The notes beneath the pieces were generated by a model. That model ran no database searches. It was given only the letters and a program-made list of their open reading frames with translations, and was not told the DNA's origin. DNA of 64,000 bases from Mucilaginibacter xinganensis (GTDB lineage: Bacteria > Bacteroidota > Bacteroidia > Sphingobacteriales > Sphingobacteriaceae), in NCBI GenBank assembly GCA_026225055.1, contig JAMFSA010000213.1:29940-93939 (forward strand). The letters run 5' to 3'. This document shows, one piece after another, positions 1-8,828 of this stretch. Position 1 is the stretch's first letter, and each line of letters starts with the position of its first letter. The position numbers were made by a program, and so were the translations under genes.

Positions 1-51
1 ATCCGCCAGGTCAAAAACCGCATGTCCGGCCAAAACGCACCATCCCGCTGA
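1..51 (+). CDS. 3' end of an unidentified CDS (partial)
   Basis: The first 51 bases read in frame 1 as the last 16 residues of a protein (ending QNAPSR) followed by TGA. The stop overlaps the next ATG (TGATG), the usual sign of translational coupling inside an operon. Nothing can be said about the family from 16 residues. Given the neighbours, it could be a mobilisation or replication gene of the same element, but this is inference. Confidence 0.5.
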   Translation: MRQVKNRMSGQNAPSR

Positions 52-653
52 TGAACTACTTGGAAATGCTGGACGTTCATCATCGCGTCCAGCACTTCTT
101 CCAAACTCATATAACTTTTTCGGGCGGAACCCTGAGTTTTAAGCAAGGTGAGTACTTCGAGCACGTAAACCGCGATTTTCACCGTATCCCCATAACAGAA
201 AGCCAATGGATGGCTGGTGACATCAAATTTGCGACAAATGTTTTTATCTCCGGCTCCGCTATCGATGCCCTCGCTTGGCTCAGCGTGCACCATCAACGCT
301 ACCGCCAGCTCGATAACCTATGTTTTATCAGCATCGGCGCAGTGCCCTTTAAATCCCATGCAGAAATCATCCAAAAATATAAGCAAAAAAAGCTCCATTT
401 CATCTTTAGCAACGACCCATTGGGCACCATCTGTGATCTCAAATTCGCTTCTTACATCCGCAACAAATCCTTAAAGATCAGCTACAACGACCACAAATTC
501 GAGGTTATTTTTGAAAACAAATTTTATGTTTTTGAGCAGCTTAGCCTCAACACCCTCGAAAAAGCTAGTGGATACAATTTCCTGTTCCGCACCCATAAAG
601 CCAAAAACGCCAGCACCTTTTATGAACAACTCCGAAACCGACATCCAACTTAG
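51..653 (+). CDS. TOPRIM-like hypothetical protein
   Basis: This is a 200-residue protein starting at the ATG that overlaps the preceding stop. No family was recognised with certainty. Two stretches resemble the primase-type TOPRIM fold: FISGSAIDALAWLS (about residues 65-78), matching the glutamate strand and helix but with Gly-Ser where the acid is expected, and HFIFSNDPLGTICDLKFA (about 115-132), matching the 'DnDpaG' strand with one Asp. If so, the metal site is degenerate. Such proteins often sit next to relaxase genes on Bacteroidota mobile elements. Its last 32 bases overlap the next gene. The TOPRIM call is a remote inference. Confidence 0.5.
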   Translation: MNYLEMLDVHHRVQHFFQTHITFSGGTLSFKQGEYFEHVNRDFHRIPITESQWMAGDIKFATNVFISGSAIDALAWLSVHHQRYRQLDNLCFISIGAVPFKSHAEIIQKYKQKKLHFIFSNDPLGTICDLKFASYIRNKSLKISYNDHKFEVIFENKFYVFEQLSLNTLEKASGYNFLFRTHKAKNASTFYEQLRNRHPT

Positions 654-1083
654 GCCCTCGCCTATCTTTGCCTTTTTCAAGATCATCCCTTTCATTATTT
701 GCGCCATCGTCTTTATCTGGTTAGCTAACCGCTATTTTCCCATGCCGATATGGCTAAGTGTGTTCAGCACGACTTTCGCGATATACCGCTATATATTTAT
801 CCGGCGGGTTATATATCTCGTTACACCGCAATATATCCGTATAACCAAAGGCATCTTCTTCAAACAGATCGATACCGTCGAGTTATTCCGGGTGAAGGAT
901 TATATCATCACCGAACCTTTCTTAATGCAAGTATTCAAACTGATGGATCTTCACCTCAAAACCACAGATCCGGGAAATCCTATCCTTTGGCTGCGCGGCA
1001 TCCCCCAATCCGACATTATCGACATCATCCGAGAACGCGTCCTTGAAACACGGAAACACAACCAGATTATTGAAATCAATTGA
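622..1083 (+). CDS. PH-domain (bPH2/DUF304) membrane protein
   Basis: This is a 153-residue protein. I chose the ATG at 622 (MNNSETD) because a longer in-frame start at 511 would lie deep inside the preceding gene. A hydrophobic stretch follows at about residues 15-45 (FFKIIPFIICAIVFIWL), probably one or two membrane segments. Then comes a bacterial PH-like domain of the DUF304 type, with the characteristic 'YIRITKGIFFKQIDTVELFRVKDY' pattern (about 70-95). It overlaps the upstream gene by 32 bases and is followed almost at once by a small membrane protein gene. Function is unknown; PH-domain proteins of this type occur in mobilisation regions of Bacteroidota elements. Confidence 0.7.
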   Translation: MNNSETDIQLRPSPIFAFFKIIPFIICAIVFIWLANRYFPMPIWLSVFSTTFAIYRYIFIRRVIYLVTPQYIRITKGIFFKQIDTVELFRVKDYIITEPFLMQVFKLMDLHLKTTDPGNPILWLRGIPQSDIIDIIRERVLETRKHNQIIEIN

Positions 1084-1084
1084 T

Positions 1085-1303
1085 ATGAAATACACGATTC
1101 ATTTTCTACTCACCTGCTTCATCTCCACCGGCGCATTATTAGGCGCCACCAAAGCGGCTAATCCCTACCCTTACTTCACGGTTATGATTGTTGTCTGGAC
1201 ATTATTTGCCTGGCGGGCGTTCTTTGGAAATAGAAGGAAATCCAATTGCTCCTCCCGGGAAGAGGCGTTTAGGGAATACATGCGCTCAAAAATGGATGAT
1301 TAA
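1085..1303 (+). CDS. Small membrane protein
   Basis: This 72-residue protein starts at the ATG one base after the stop of the PH-domain gene. It has two hydrophobic segments, at about residues 4-24 (FLLTCFISTGALLGATKAA) and 30-46 (YFTVMIVVWTLFAWRAFF), then a charged tail ending in KMDD. Its tight spacing makes it the last gene of this cluster. The family was not recognised. Confidence 0.55.
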   Translation: MKYTIHFLLTCFISTGALLGATKAANPYPYFTVMIVVWTLFAWRAFFGNRRKSNCSSREEAFREYMRSKMDD

Positions 1304-1324
1304 AAAGCAACCGGGCCTTTTGTA

Positions 1325-1774
1325 TTATGGCAAGGGATGCCATTTAAGCGTCTTACCAAACAAAGGTACACCTTTAAATACCCTCATATAAAGCAATCCA
1401 TCCTTTAGCTCCAGGTTGACATCGTAGCTGTTCCCATCATTGAAATTATAGATCTTACCATTCACCCATTTGCCATCTTTATACACTAAGCCGCTGATGA
1501 GCGTATAATCTTTCAATGGTCTTGAACGCAGCGCGGGATCAGGATTATGGATGTCTTTCTTATAGGTTTTGCCATCGGCTTCCAGCAACTGCCTGCCATA
1601 CAGCATCTTGGCGTAATATGTGTCTCCGGCTTTTAACAGTTGCATCCGGCCACCTTTTTCTTCGGTTTCCCAAATACGCAGGATGGAATCGGCACGCACC
1701 TTTGGGTCAGTTTGCGCCTTTGCATGGCATAGGCCGAACGTGGCTGTAATAAAAAGAAAGAATAATTTTTTCAT
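1325..1774 (-). CDS. DUF2147 family secreted protein
   Basis: A 149-residue protein with a cleavable signal peptide (MKKLFFLFITATFGLCHAKAQ). The body fits DUF2147 (PF09917): an early 'ILRIWETEEKGGRMQLLK' segment, then 'GLVYKDGKWVNGKIYNFNDG' and 'SYDVNLELKDGLLYMRVFKG', ending with LFGKTLKW. These are small exported beta-rich proteins of unknown biochemical role. It is convergent with the cluster that ends at 1303, with only about 20 bases between, and its promoter lies in the 110 bases before the next forward gene. Confidence 0.85.
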   Translation of the reverse strand: MKKLFFLFITATFGLCHAKAQTDPKVRADSILRIWETEEKGGRMQLLKAGDTYYAKMLYGRQLLEADGKTYKKDIHNPDPALRSRPLKDYTLISGLVYKDGKWVNGKIYNFNDGNSYDVNLELKDGLLYMRVFKGVPLFGKTLKWHPLP

Positions 1775-1924
1775 AGCTGACAGGATAAACTTATACCTAA
1801 GCAGGTATAGGCAATATATAAATTTTATGAGTTATGTAAGTTTTGTGCCTGTCCTATTTTCAAAAAAGCTGGTCAGACTGAATTGTTTTTTACCTATTTT
1901 CATTGCAAAATAATAATTCATCCT

Positions 1925-2443
1925 ATGCAGCCCTTGCCATTATCCAAACGTCCGTTAGACATTGCCCTGATCATATTCTTTTGTGTCAACCTGTTTTTCA
2001 TCACATATATCGTTGACCTCGAGCAGTTGGTCATCCCCAATGCGGATCATTTCCAATATCCCGCCTGGCCGCCGGCAAAGATGGTAGACCTGGTACATTG
2101 GTACGGGCACCGCTTTGACCCGGTGCTGATCGCCAGACCGGCTTGGTGGCGGGCGACGATATGGATAGACGCCCTGTTATTCGGCCCTTTTTACGCGGTT
2201 GCAATCTACGCCTATGCCAAAGGAAAGAACTGGATCCGTTTTGGCAGTATTGTATGGGCCTCGGTGATGCTGACCAACGTTTTTATCATTCTGTTTGAAG
2301 AAGTAAACGGGGAACACGCTTCACCGCAGCTGGCCCGTGTATTCCTGTCCAACGCTGCCTGGGTGATTTTTCCAATCATTGTTATGTACCGCATGTGGCG
2401 TTCAGTTTACCCGTTTTCGGCATCACCTTCTAAAAAACAATGA
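1925..2443 (+). CDS. EXPERA/TMEM97-like integral membrane protein
   Basis: This 172-residue membrane protein has four predicted hydrophobic segments: about residues 10-32, 75-95, 105-125 and 140-160. I used the ATG at 1925 (MQPLPLSKRPLD) because an upstream alternative at 1883 adds a poorly supported leader. The pattern 'YPAWPPAKMVDLVHWYGHRFDPVL' and the four-helix layout resemble the EXPERA family (emopamil-binding protein/TMEM97-like). The bacterial members have no settled function. It is followed 4 bases later by the SDR gene, so the two are probably co-transcribed. Confidence 0.6.
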   Translation: MQPLPLSKRPLDIALIIFFCVNLFFITYIVDLEQLVIPNADHFQYPAWPPAKMVDLVHWYGHRFDPVLIARPAWWRATIWIDALLFGPFYAVAIYAYAKGKNWIRFGSIVWASVMLTNVFIILFEEVNGEHASPQLARVFLSNAAWVIFPIIVMYRMWRSVYPFSASPSKKQ

Positions 2444-2447
2444 ACAG

Positions 2448-3275
2448 ATGACATTCAAAGATAAATATGGCCCTACGGCGCTGGTGGCAGGTGCCTCCGA
2501 AGGAATGGGGGCTGCTTATGCCTTTGCCCTTGCCGCACGCGGCCTCGACCTCGTGTTGATCGGTCGCCGCAATCAATTGCTGGAAAGAACCGCTAACCAA
2601 ATAACAGAACAATTTGGAGTTAAAGTGTTGCCCGTGTGCTGTGACCTTTCCGATGCTGATGTTGTAAAGCAGATCAATGATGCTATCGGCGACCTGCCTG
2701 TAGATTTCCTGGTATACAATGCCGCGTCCTCCTATATCGGGCCCTACCTGGCAACAGGTCTGGCCACCCACCAGGGAATCGCCACGGTGAACATGCTGAC
2801 ACCGCTGAGCATACTGCATTACTTTGGCGGCAAAATGGTGGAGCGGCGCAGGGGCGGGATAGTATTGATGAGCTCCATAGCCAGCTTCCAGGGTTCCGGA
2901 TACCTGGCTACTTATGCAGCGACCAAGGCATTCAGCCGGGTGCTGGCCGAAGGGTTATGGTATGAGTGGGGTCCCCTGGGCGTGGATGTCATTGCCTGCT
3001 GCGCCGGTGCAACGGCGACGCCTAATTATCTGCAAACCAAGCCAGGTAAGGCCAGCCTGCTGGAACCAAAACCTCAGTTGCCGGAACTGGTGGCAGAGGA
3101 ATGCTTAAACAGGATCGCTACGTCGCCATCCTTTGTGAGCGGTACCGGCAATAAGCTGGTCGCGTTTTTAATGCAATACCTGTTTTCACGAAAAAGGGCT
3201 ATAACGACCATGGGCAACGGCATGCAGAAAATGTACGGAATCAAAGATGACGGGACATTATATCCATTTAAATAG
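2448..3275 (+). CDS. Short-chain dehydrogenase/reductase (SDR)
   Basis: A 275-residue classical SDR starting at 2448 (MTFKDKYGPTAL). It shows the NAD(P)-binding GASEGMG motif near residue 14, NAA at about residue 90 in place of NNAG, the catalytic Ser in 'IVLMSSIAS', and YAATK with the catalytic Tyr and Lys. An Arg at the end of strand beta2 (IGRRNQ) suggests a preference for NADP. It lies 4 bases after the EXPERA-like gene. The oxidised substrate cannot be predicted. Confidence 0.88.
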   Translation: MTFKDKYGPTALVAGASEGMGAAYAFALAARGLDLVLIGRRNQLLERTANQITEQFGVKVLPVCCDLSDADVVKQINDAIGDLPVDFLVYNAASSYIGPYLATGLATHQGIATVNMLTPLSILHYFGGKMVERRRGGIVLMSSIASFQGSGYLATYAATKAFSRVLAEGLWYEWGPLGVDVIACCAGATATPNYLQTKPGKASLLEPKPQLPELVAEECLNRIATSPSFVSGTGNKLVAFLMQYLFSRKRAITTMGNGMQKMYGIKDDGTLYPFK

Positions 3276-3321
3276 CCATACCTGTAAGCGGCAAACGATA
3301 AATGTCCTTTCCGGTAAATAA

Positions 3322-4410
3322 CTATTGCTCAATTTGTTTTGGATCGTCCACCACGATCTCCGGCTTCCCTTTATAATCCACCACCTTCCCACTCACACGG
3401 ATCGATTTCCCCTCCAAGCTGTCCGCCAAACCCCTGGCATCCCCCCTTAAGACGACCGTAAACAAGGAATTTGGATAAGCCCCGCCCAAATTCACCAGCA
3501 CCATACTGCCAAAATCCTTGTGCCCGTATACCTTCGAGCGGACTTTTACCGCTTCGCCGGTATGGTTCGCCACATCCCCTTCCAGTACCGTCGCCAAAGC
3601 CGCTGCCGGCTGCGCTTGCTGATCCGGCGCAGCAGCTACAGCGGTCTTATCAAATATCACGTTCAACACACCGGCCAGCCTGATCCCTGCCTTTTCAATT
3701 CTGTTTTCAACAATAGGCATATGCGCCTTATAATAAATCTCATCAATCTCCGTGCCGTTCTTCTCTATTTCACCATAAAGTTGTGCACTGATCTGGTAGC
3801 TTTCCCAGGCCCACATGATCTGAGGGTCGCTTTGCCATTTCGCGATCTGTTGCTCAGTAGCCTTGTCGAACTGTCGGGCCAACTGTTCCTCGTTCAAACC
3901 GGCGTGTTCCAGCAAACCGGAATCCCAAAGACCATGCAGGTTCGAATTCCGGTTATCATATTGCACCTGGATCGTATTGCCGCCCTTATCCTCTTCCCTG
4001 CTCACATGCATCGGCTGATGGATATCCCCTACAAAGTGGACGATATATTTCAGCGCGTCCACCCGCTCCTCCCTACCCGCCTGCACATCAGACAATATCC
4101 CCTCTGCTTTTACCAGGGCAGTATACACATCCACCTTGCCCTCCACCTGATGTTTAAATTCATCAAACGACAAACCCGGCTCCACATTGATAAAATGCCA
4201 GGATCCTGTCGTACGGTTACGGGTATCATCCGCCCAGCTCGCCACATCCGCTAAAGTCTCCTCTCCCAGCAATGCCGCCACGCCCGCCTTTGCCTTATTC
4301 GTCAGATGGTTCGCCGCGATCCGCCCGATCACATTATGCCCGGTACGGCCCCATGAAATCAATCCAATTGCTATACAAACGGCCGCGATGCCGGCTAAAA
4401 ATCTTTTCAT
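3322..4410 (-). CDS. S1/P1-type zinc-dependent nuclease with C-terminal OB-like domain
   Basis: A 362-residue exported nuclease. The signal peptide ends just before the conserved Trp of SWGRTGHNVIG, the N-terminal zinc ligand of this family. Other ligands are visible in ASWADDTR, WHFINVE, HFVGDIHQPMH and HGLWDSG, so all zinc sites appear present. After about residue 275 there is an added domain (DVANHTGEAVKVRSKVYG ... IRVSGKVVDYKGKPEIVV) that resembles an OB-fold nucleic-acid-binding domain. It degrades single-stranded nucleic acid in the periplasm or outside the cell. The gene starts 9 bases after the tetR stop and is probably its co-transcribed target. Confidence 0.88.
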   Translation of the reverse strand: MKRFLAGIAAVCIAIGLISWGRTGHNVIGRIAANHLTNKAKAGVAALLGEETLADVASWADDTRNRTTGSWHFINVEPGLSFDEFKHQVEGKVDVYTALVKAEGILSDVQAGREERVDALKYIVHFVGDIHQPMHVSREEDKGGNTIQVQYDNRNSNLHGLWDSGLLEHAGLNEEQLARQFDKATEQQIAKWQSDPQIMWAWESYQISAQLYGEIEKNGTEIDEIYYKAHMPIVENRIEKAGIRLAGVLNVIFDKTAVAAAPDQQAQPAAALATVLEGDVANHTGEAVKVRSKVYGHKDFGSMVLVNLGGAYPNSLFTVVLRGDARGLADSLEGKSIRVSGKVVDYKGKPEIVVDDPKQIEQ

Positions 4411-4419
4411 GAAGTAAAG

Positions 4420-5052
4420 TTAATGAGAATTGGCCACTTCCGCGGCCAGGAACGCCCATTCAATGACCTGCCCAATGGTTTTGAGCATCAGGCCGAAGTC
4501 TTTTTGGTTCCTGATATTTACCCCGGCCATCGTGCCCACGCCGGCACCGTCATGCAGCACATTAAAATAAATACCACCGACCAGCATCGCCATCACGGCT
4601 TTCAGACTGACACCGCTACTCCTAAAATGTCCCTCTGCCAGTTCGAGCAGCCGCGCACCTTCCCTTTCCCGGTTTTCACAAGTGGCCCGCATCAGCGGGT
4701 TATATTCACTCACCTGCCAGTGCACCAGCTTTTGCATCTCGGTATCCTGGTGAAAATAACGAAACTGGTCCTGGAGCATTTTTTTTAAACAATTCTTTAA
4801 TTCCTCCGTCGTCGGGTTGTCCGGCAATTCCAGCGATTGAAAATAAGTAACCCAGGAATCTTTACCCGCGATATAAGCCTTCAGCAAGCCATTGAAGTTG
4901 GCGAAGTATTCATAGACCATCGGTTTGCTAACCCCTGCCCGCAAGGTAACTTTATTGAGGGTTAGGCCATGATAACCATGTTCCTTCAAGGTATCGCCGA
5001 CCGCTTCAATCAGTTTGCGCCTTTTATCATCCGGGTTCCGCTTTCCTGGCAT
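4420..5052 (-). CDS. TetR family transcriptional regulator
   Basis: A 210-residue regulator. The start is the ATG at 5052 (MPGKRNPDDK); an upstream ATG adds 26 residues that translate the operator region. The N-terminal helix-turn-helix covers about residues 12-58 (LTLNKVTLRAGVSKPMVYEYF). The rest is the helical ligand domain. Two inverted repeats built on TGGTAAA/TTACCA halves lie directly upstream (5054-5118), which suggests autoregulation. The S1/P1 nuclease follows in the same operon. The inducer is unknown. Confidence 0.85.
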   Translation of the reverse strand: MPGKRNPDDKRRKLIEAVGDTLKEHGYHGLTLNKVTLRAGVSKPMVYEYFANFNGLLKAYIAGKDSWVTYFQSLELPDNPTTEELKNCLKKMLQDQFRYFHQDTEMQKLVHWQVSEYNPLMRATCENREREGARLLELAEGHFRSSGVSLKAVMAMLVGGIYFNVLHDGAGVGTMAGVNIRNQKDFGLMLKTIGQVIEWAFLAAEVANSH

Positions 5053-5053
5053 A

Positions 5054-5118
5054 ATTGGTAAATATCTAAAAATTGCTTTTACCAATAAAGTTAAGCACCA
5101 ATGTATTACCAAGTGGTA
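5054..5118. promoter_or_regulatory. Putative TetR operators (two dyads)
   Basis: ATTGGTAAA (5054-5062) and TTTACCAAT (5078-5086) form a perfect 9-base inverted repeat with a 15-base spacer, immediately upstream of the tetR start. A second dyad, TACCAAGTGGTA (5107-5118), has 5-base arms around a 2-base centre. Their position over the regulator's own promoter makes them likely operator sites; binding is inferred. Confidence 0.5.
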
Positions 5119-5187
5119 GATAACTCCCAAAAACTAAAAATAATTAAACATTTTTCGTTGGATCAGCTTATATTATAAAAGAATACC

Positions 5188-5391
5188 ATGGCCAAGAACG
5201 AGAACGTATCAACGATACACCGAAAAGGAAAGCCAGCCGGGAACGGCCGCGAAAATGAAACATTGGACGAAGCTATTTAGGAAACCAATGCTGATGATAA
5301 TATCGATACAGAAAACACGGAAGTCAAGCATCATAACCGACACCTGCTTAAGGGCGAGGACATAAAGCCCTTTAAGGATACCGAAGAATAA
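5188..5391 (+). pseudogene. Small charged ORF interrupted by in-frame TAG
   Basis: Within the 519-base gap between tetR and the NTF2 lipoprotein, an ATG at 5188 opens 30 codons (MAKNENVSTIHRKGKPAG...) that end in TAG at 5278. The same frame then continues for 36 more sense codons to TAA at 5389, ending KPFKDTEE, with similar hydrophilic, acidic composition. This looks like one protein of about 67 residues carrying a nonsense mutation, possibly from CAG or CAA. The rest of the gap (5131-5187 and 5392-5571) shows nothing else recognisable. Confidence 0.35.
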
Positions 5392-5571
5392 AATAATTAA
5401 GTTCGCGGCTTCTCTGGGTGATTGATCAGCGCTTCCGGCAGCTTCTTTTTTGCAAAGTCTTTCACCACCCGCTCTTGGTAGAAATCACCATTTTTATTGA
5501 ATGTTACCCTTCACAAATAAATTTTAGCAATCATCCGGGAATAAATTTATTTTTATATCAAATCATAAGAT

Positions 5572-5997
5572 ATGAAAAACAGCATCTTATTGGCACTCTC
5601 ACTGCTATTGCTCAATAGCGGCTGTACCCGGCGGTGCAACCGGTCAGCGGATCAGCAACTGATCAAAGCCTATTACGCCGCTTATGAGAAAAAAGATTGG
5701 AACGGGCTGAATTCCCTGCTTGCCGCGGGGTTTAAGTTTACCAGCCCGAATGATGACCATATTGACCTAAAGACCTATAAGGAAAGGTGCTGGCCGAATG
5801 CCTACAATATCAAACGTTTTGAGATTGACAAGCTGATGATCGACGGGGACCAGGCCTTTGTAACCTATAATGGCTGGACCAACGACGGCAGGGTATTCCG
5901 GAACACAGAGTATTTTAAATTTACGGCAGGTAAAATAAAGGAGAATGTATGCTTCTTTGGTCCTGGTGTTAGTTATCCCAACAATAAGAAAAAATAA
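5572..5997 (+). CDS. NTF2/SnoaL-like lipoprotein
   Basis: A 141-residue lipoprotein with a signal peptide and lipobox LNSGC (Cys18). The mature part fits a nuclear-transport-factor-2-like fold: the starting helix 'QQLIKAYYAAYEKKDWNGL', then 'LLAAGFKFTSPNDDHIDLKTYKERCW' and an edge strand 'NTEYFKFTAGKIKE'. Bacteroidota encode many such small NTF2-like lipoproteins without a known enzyme activity. It stands alone with no obvious operon partner. Confidence 0.75.
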   Translation: MKNSILLALSLLLLNSGCTRRCNRSADQQLIKAYYAAYEKKDWNGLNSLLAAGFKFTSPNDDHIDLKTYKERCWPNAYNIKRFEIDKLMIDGDQAFVTYNGWTNDGRVFRNTEYFKFTAGKIKENVCFFGPGVSYPNNKKK

Positions 5998-6044
5998 GGA
6001 AGAGACATTGACCATAATTCATTTTATCTGTTGATTTTTGAGCT

Positions 6045-7112
6045 ATGGAAATAGAATAGACACTTTTGCCTCGGCCATGTACGGCATGGGCAACACGCTT
6101 AGCAACGTGGACGCGATGGAACAATTGTTACAACGCATCGCGCTGGCCGACGAAGTGGGTTTGGACGTGGTTGGCATCGGCGAACACCATAAGAAGAGTT
6201 TTTGGATTCGTCGACGGCAGTGATCCTGGCGGCCGCGGCGGCCAGGACAAAGCGGATACGGCTGACGAGCGCGGCCGACCCCGTACGGGTTTTTCAAAGC
6301 TTTGCTACGCTGGACCTGGTCTCCAAAGGCCGGGCCGAATTAGTAGTGGGCCGCGGCTCCTCCATAGAAGCTTACCCGCTGTTTGGCTTTAACCTCAATG
6401 ATTACGATGCGCTTTTTAAGGAGAAACTTGACCTGTTATTGAAAATACGCGATAACGAATTCATTACCTGGCAAGGCAAGTATCGCGCGCCCTTAAACAA
6501 CTTACCCGTTTACCCGAGGCCGCTACAGGAAAAGTTACCTGTCTGGCTTGGCGTAGGTGGTACGCCGGAATCATTTGCAAGGGCGGGCACTTTAGGTCTG
6601 CCGCTCATGGTGGCCGTGATCGGTGGTGAAACACACCGTTTCCTGCCGCTGGTCAGCCTGTACCGCGAGGCCGGTCTACAAGCCGGTTTTACGCCCGATC
6701 AACTGAAAGTTGATTTGCATTCACCGGGTTATGTGGGGCTGACGAATGAGCGGGCAGTGGGGGATTATTACCCGGGTTATGCCGAATTCTGGACAAAGCT
6801 GGGCCGGGAACGGGGCTGGCCGCCGGTAACCAAAGGCACTTTGATACTCTTATCGCGCCTCGTGGCGTGCTGGTAGTTGGCGGGCCGGAACAGGTAGCAG
6901 AAAAGCTATTGCGGCACAGCGAAGCTCTGGGCGGGATATCCCGCTTCACTTTCCAGATGGATAATGCGGGATTAACGCATACCCAACTCATGAAGTCCAT
7001 CGAGCTGATCGGCACAAAGGTTATTCCCCTGCTTAAAATGCATAATGCATATATTGGTGAAGTGTCACAGCTCAGCTCCATCATCCGGGAAAATGGGTAT
7101 TGCTTACCTTGA
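6045..7112 (+). pseudogene. LLM-class (luciferase-like) oxidoreductase, three frame breaks
   Basis: A flavin-dependent luciferase-like monooxygenase of about 350 residues, readable only across three frames. The parts are: MEI then IDTFASAMYG from the ATG at 6045; LDSSTAVILAAAAARTKRIR onward in a second frame; and FDTLIAPRGVLVVGGPEQVAE to the end in a third. Each break is repaired by adding one base: near 6054 (GGA read as GA), near 6191-6198 (AAA read as AA) and near 6837 (CC read as C). The protein otherwise shows no erosion, so either very recent inactivation or sequencing error is possible. F420- or FMN-dependence cannot be told apart here. Confidence 0.8.
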
Positions 7113-7204
7113 CCTTCATAAAACGATCCATATGGCGCTGAACTCATTCAAATGATCCGTACCTTCAAAATCCGGAAAACGAACAAGGCAGTTTGTTTTC
7201 TTAG

Positions 7205-7636
7205 CTAAGGCTTCGCCCGGTCGCGCAGCCGTGGGCTAGGGTGATAATCCCGCAGCAGGAATTCCCGCTCCCTTTCCATCTCCTGTTTTTTCCGTTCCAG
7301 GCGGTTGAGCTCCTCCAATAATTTATCAATCAAGTCGCCCTTCTTTTCATTGTCATGCAGGGCAGTCTGTAGTTCGAGCAATGCGATGTGACTGTTATTG
7401 ACCTCCAGTTCTTTTTCGTCCAAGATCAGCTTCAGGTTCTCGTAGCGCTTTTTGTGCATCTCGGTGATCTCGACATCATTGTTATGCCGCTCCGAATCCA
7501 GCTGCTGCTTCAGGTTCTCGATCTGAGCCTCCTTTGCGTCCTTATATTCTTTGATCGAACGCAGCCGGAAAAGCCGGTCAGCGATAAAAGCGACGATCAG
7601 CAGGATATTGATTAAGGGGGACAAGTACACCATCAT
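7205..7636 (-). CDS. Membrane-anchored coiled-coil protein
   Basis: A 143-residue protein with one N-terminal hydrophobic segment (about residues 4-20, YLSPLINILLIVAFIA). A long charged helix follows, almost certainly coiled coil, through about residue 130 (QIENLKQQL ... LLEELNRLERKKQEMERE). The tail is basic. The family was not recognised. It is divergent from lepB with about 100 bases between. Confidence 0.6.
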   Translation of the reverse strand: MMVYLSPLINILLIVAFIADRLFRLRSIKEYKDAKEAQIENLKQQLDSERHNNDVEITEMHKKRYENLKLILDEKELEVNNSHIALLELQTALHDNEKKGDLIDKLLEELNRLERKKQEMEREREFLLRDYHPSPRLRDRAKP

Positions 7637-7716
7637 TCAGCTAAATTACTAAATTTATTAGCAGGTAAGAAATAAATTTTATTTTTTGTAACAACGAAAC
7701 ATCTTCCACATCTAAG

Positions 7717-7734
7717 TGGTAAATTCGTTTACCA
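7717..7734 (+). promoter_or_regulatory. Inverted repeat abutting the lepB start codon
   Basis: TGGTAAATTCGTTTACCA is a perfect 7-base inverted repeat around TTCG, ending on the A of the lepB ATG at 7734. In RNA it would fold into a hairpin with a UUCG loop that buries the initiation region. The half-site TGGTAAA also occurs in the tetR operators near 5.06 kb, so it could be a protein-binding site instead. Confidence 0.45.
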
Positions 7735-8828
7735 TGAACTGGAAATTCCTGTCAAAAAAGAAGACCGCTGCCCCTACGAAGACCAAAAAATCAAAGGGCC
7801 GTGAGTGGCTCGACGCATTTGTTTTTGCGATCGTGGCGGCTACGATCATTCGTGGTTTACTCTTTTCCGCTTATGCTATTCCTTCCGGCTCTATGGAAGG
7901 TACTGAGCTTACCGGGGACTATCTTTTTGTCAGCAAGTTCAGCTATGGAGCGCGCATGCCCATTACCTTGTTTTCCATTCCTTTTACCGAACCAATGATG
8001 TATGGCGTCAAGACCTATTGGGGCGGCGTACAGCTCCCCTATTTCCGTTTGCCAGGTACCACCTCGGTAAAAAAAGGCGATATCGTAGTTTTTAACAAAC
8101 CCAGCGAAACAGGCACACCGATAGACCAGCAGACCACGCTCATCAAACGCTGCCAGGCCACTGCCGGTGACACGCTAACCATCGTCAACGCGCAGGTTTA
8201 TATCGACGGCAAAGCCGCGCCAAACGCGCCGAAGGCGCAAACCTCTTATACGGTCATCACTGACGGCAAAGACCTCAACCCCCAGATCTTCACGGATCTG
8301 AATATCACGGTCATGAATCAAAATGCAGCTAACAGCTGGGAAATGATCATTCCGACCGATAACCTGGTGACCTTAAAAGGTTATTCCAATATCAAAAGCA
8401 TTACGCCTGAGGTCGCGCCGGCGGGTGTATATGACCCTGAAGTATTTCCTAACAACCCCAAATTCAAATGGAACGAGGACAATTTCGGACCGCTCGTTTT
8501 GCCAAAAACCGGCATGACCATTCTATTGAATGATTCCACCGTTGCACTTTATAAAGCAGCCATAGAAAACTACGAACATAACCGCCTGGGCCGTTCCGGT
8601 AAAGGGTACACCGTAAATGGTAAAGCGGCCGGCACCTATACCTTTCAGCAGAACTACTACTGGATGATGGGTGACAACCGCCATGACTCCCTAGACTCCC
8701 GCTTCTGGGGTTATGTACCTGAAGACCATATTGTCGGCAAAGCCATGATCACCTGGTTCAGCACAGATCCGAACAAAGGCCTGTTCGACAAAATCCGCTG
8801 GAGTAGAATATTAAGACCGATCAACTGA
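7734..8828 (+). CDS. lepB: Signal peptidase I
   Basis: A 364-residue type I signal peptidase that removes Sec signal peptides at the outer face of the inner membrane. It has one N-terminal membrane segment (about residues 28-48). The catalytic Ser lies in IPSGSM (Ser53), the general-base Lys in LIKRC, and the conserved box is 'MMGDNRHDSLDSRFWG' near the C-terminus. It is longer than the E. coli enzyme, with an inserted beta-rich stretch between the Lys box and box E that is common in Bacteroidota. I took ATG 7734 over an in-frame GTG at 7716. Its last 8 bases overlap the end of the transposase gene on the other strand. Confidence 0.93.
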   Translation: MNWKFLSKKKTAAPTKTKKSKGREWLDAFVFAIVAATIIRGLLFSAYAIPSGSMEGTELTGDYLFVSKFSYGARMPITLFSIPFTEPMMYGVKTYWGGVQLPYFRLPGTTSVKKGDIVVFNKPSETGTPIDQQTTLIKRCQATAGDTLTIVNAQVYIDGKAAPNAPKAQTSYTVITDGKDLNPQIFTDLNITVMNQNAANSWEMIIPTDNLVTLKGYSNIKSITPEVAPAGVYDPEVFPNNPKFKWNEDNFGPLVLPKTGMTILLNDSTVALYKAAIENYEHNRLGRSGKGYTVNGKAAGTYTFQQNYYWMMGDNRHDSLDSRFWGYVPEDHIVGKAMITWFSTDPNKGLFDKIRWSRILRPIN

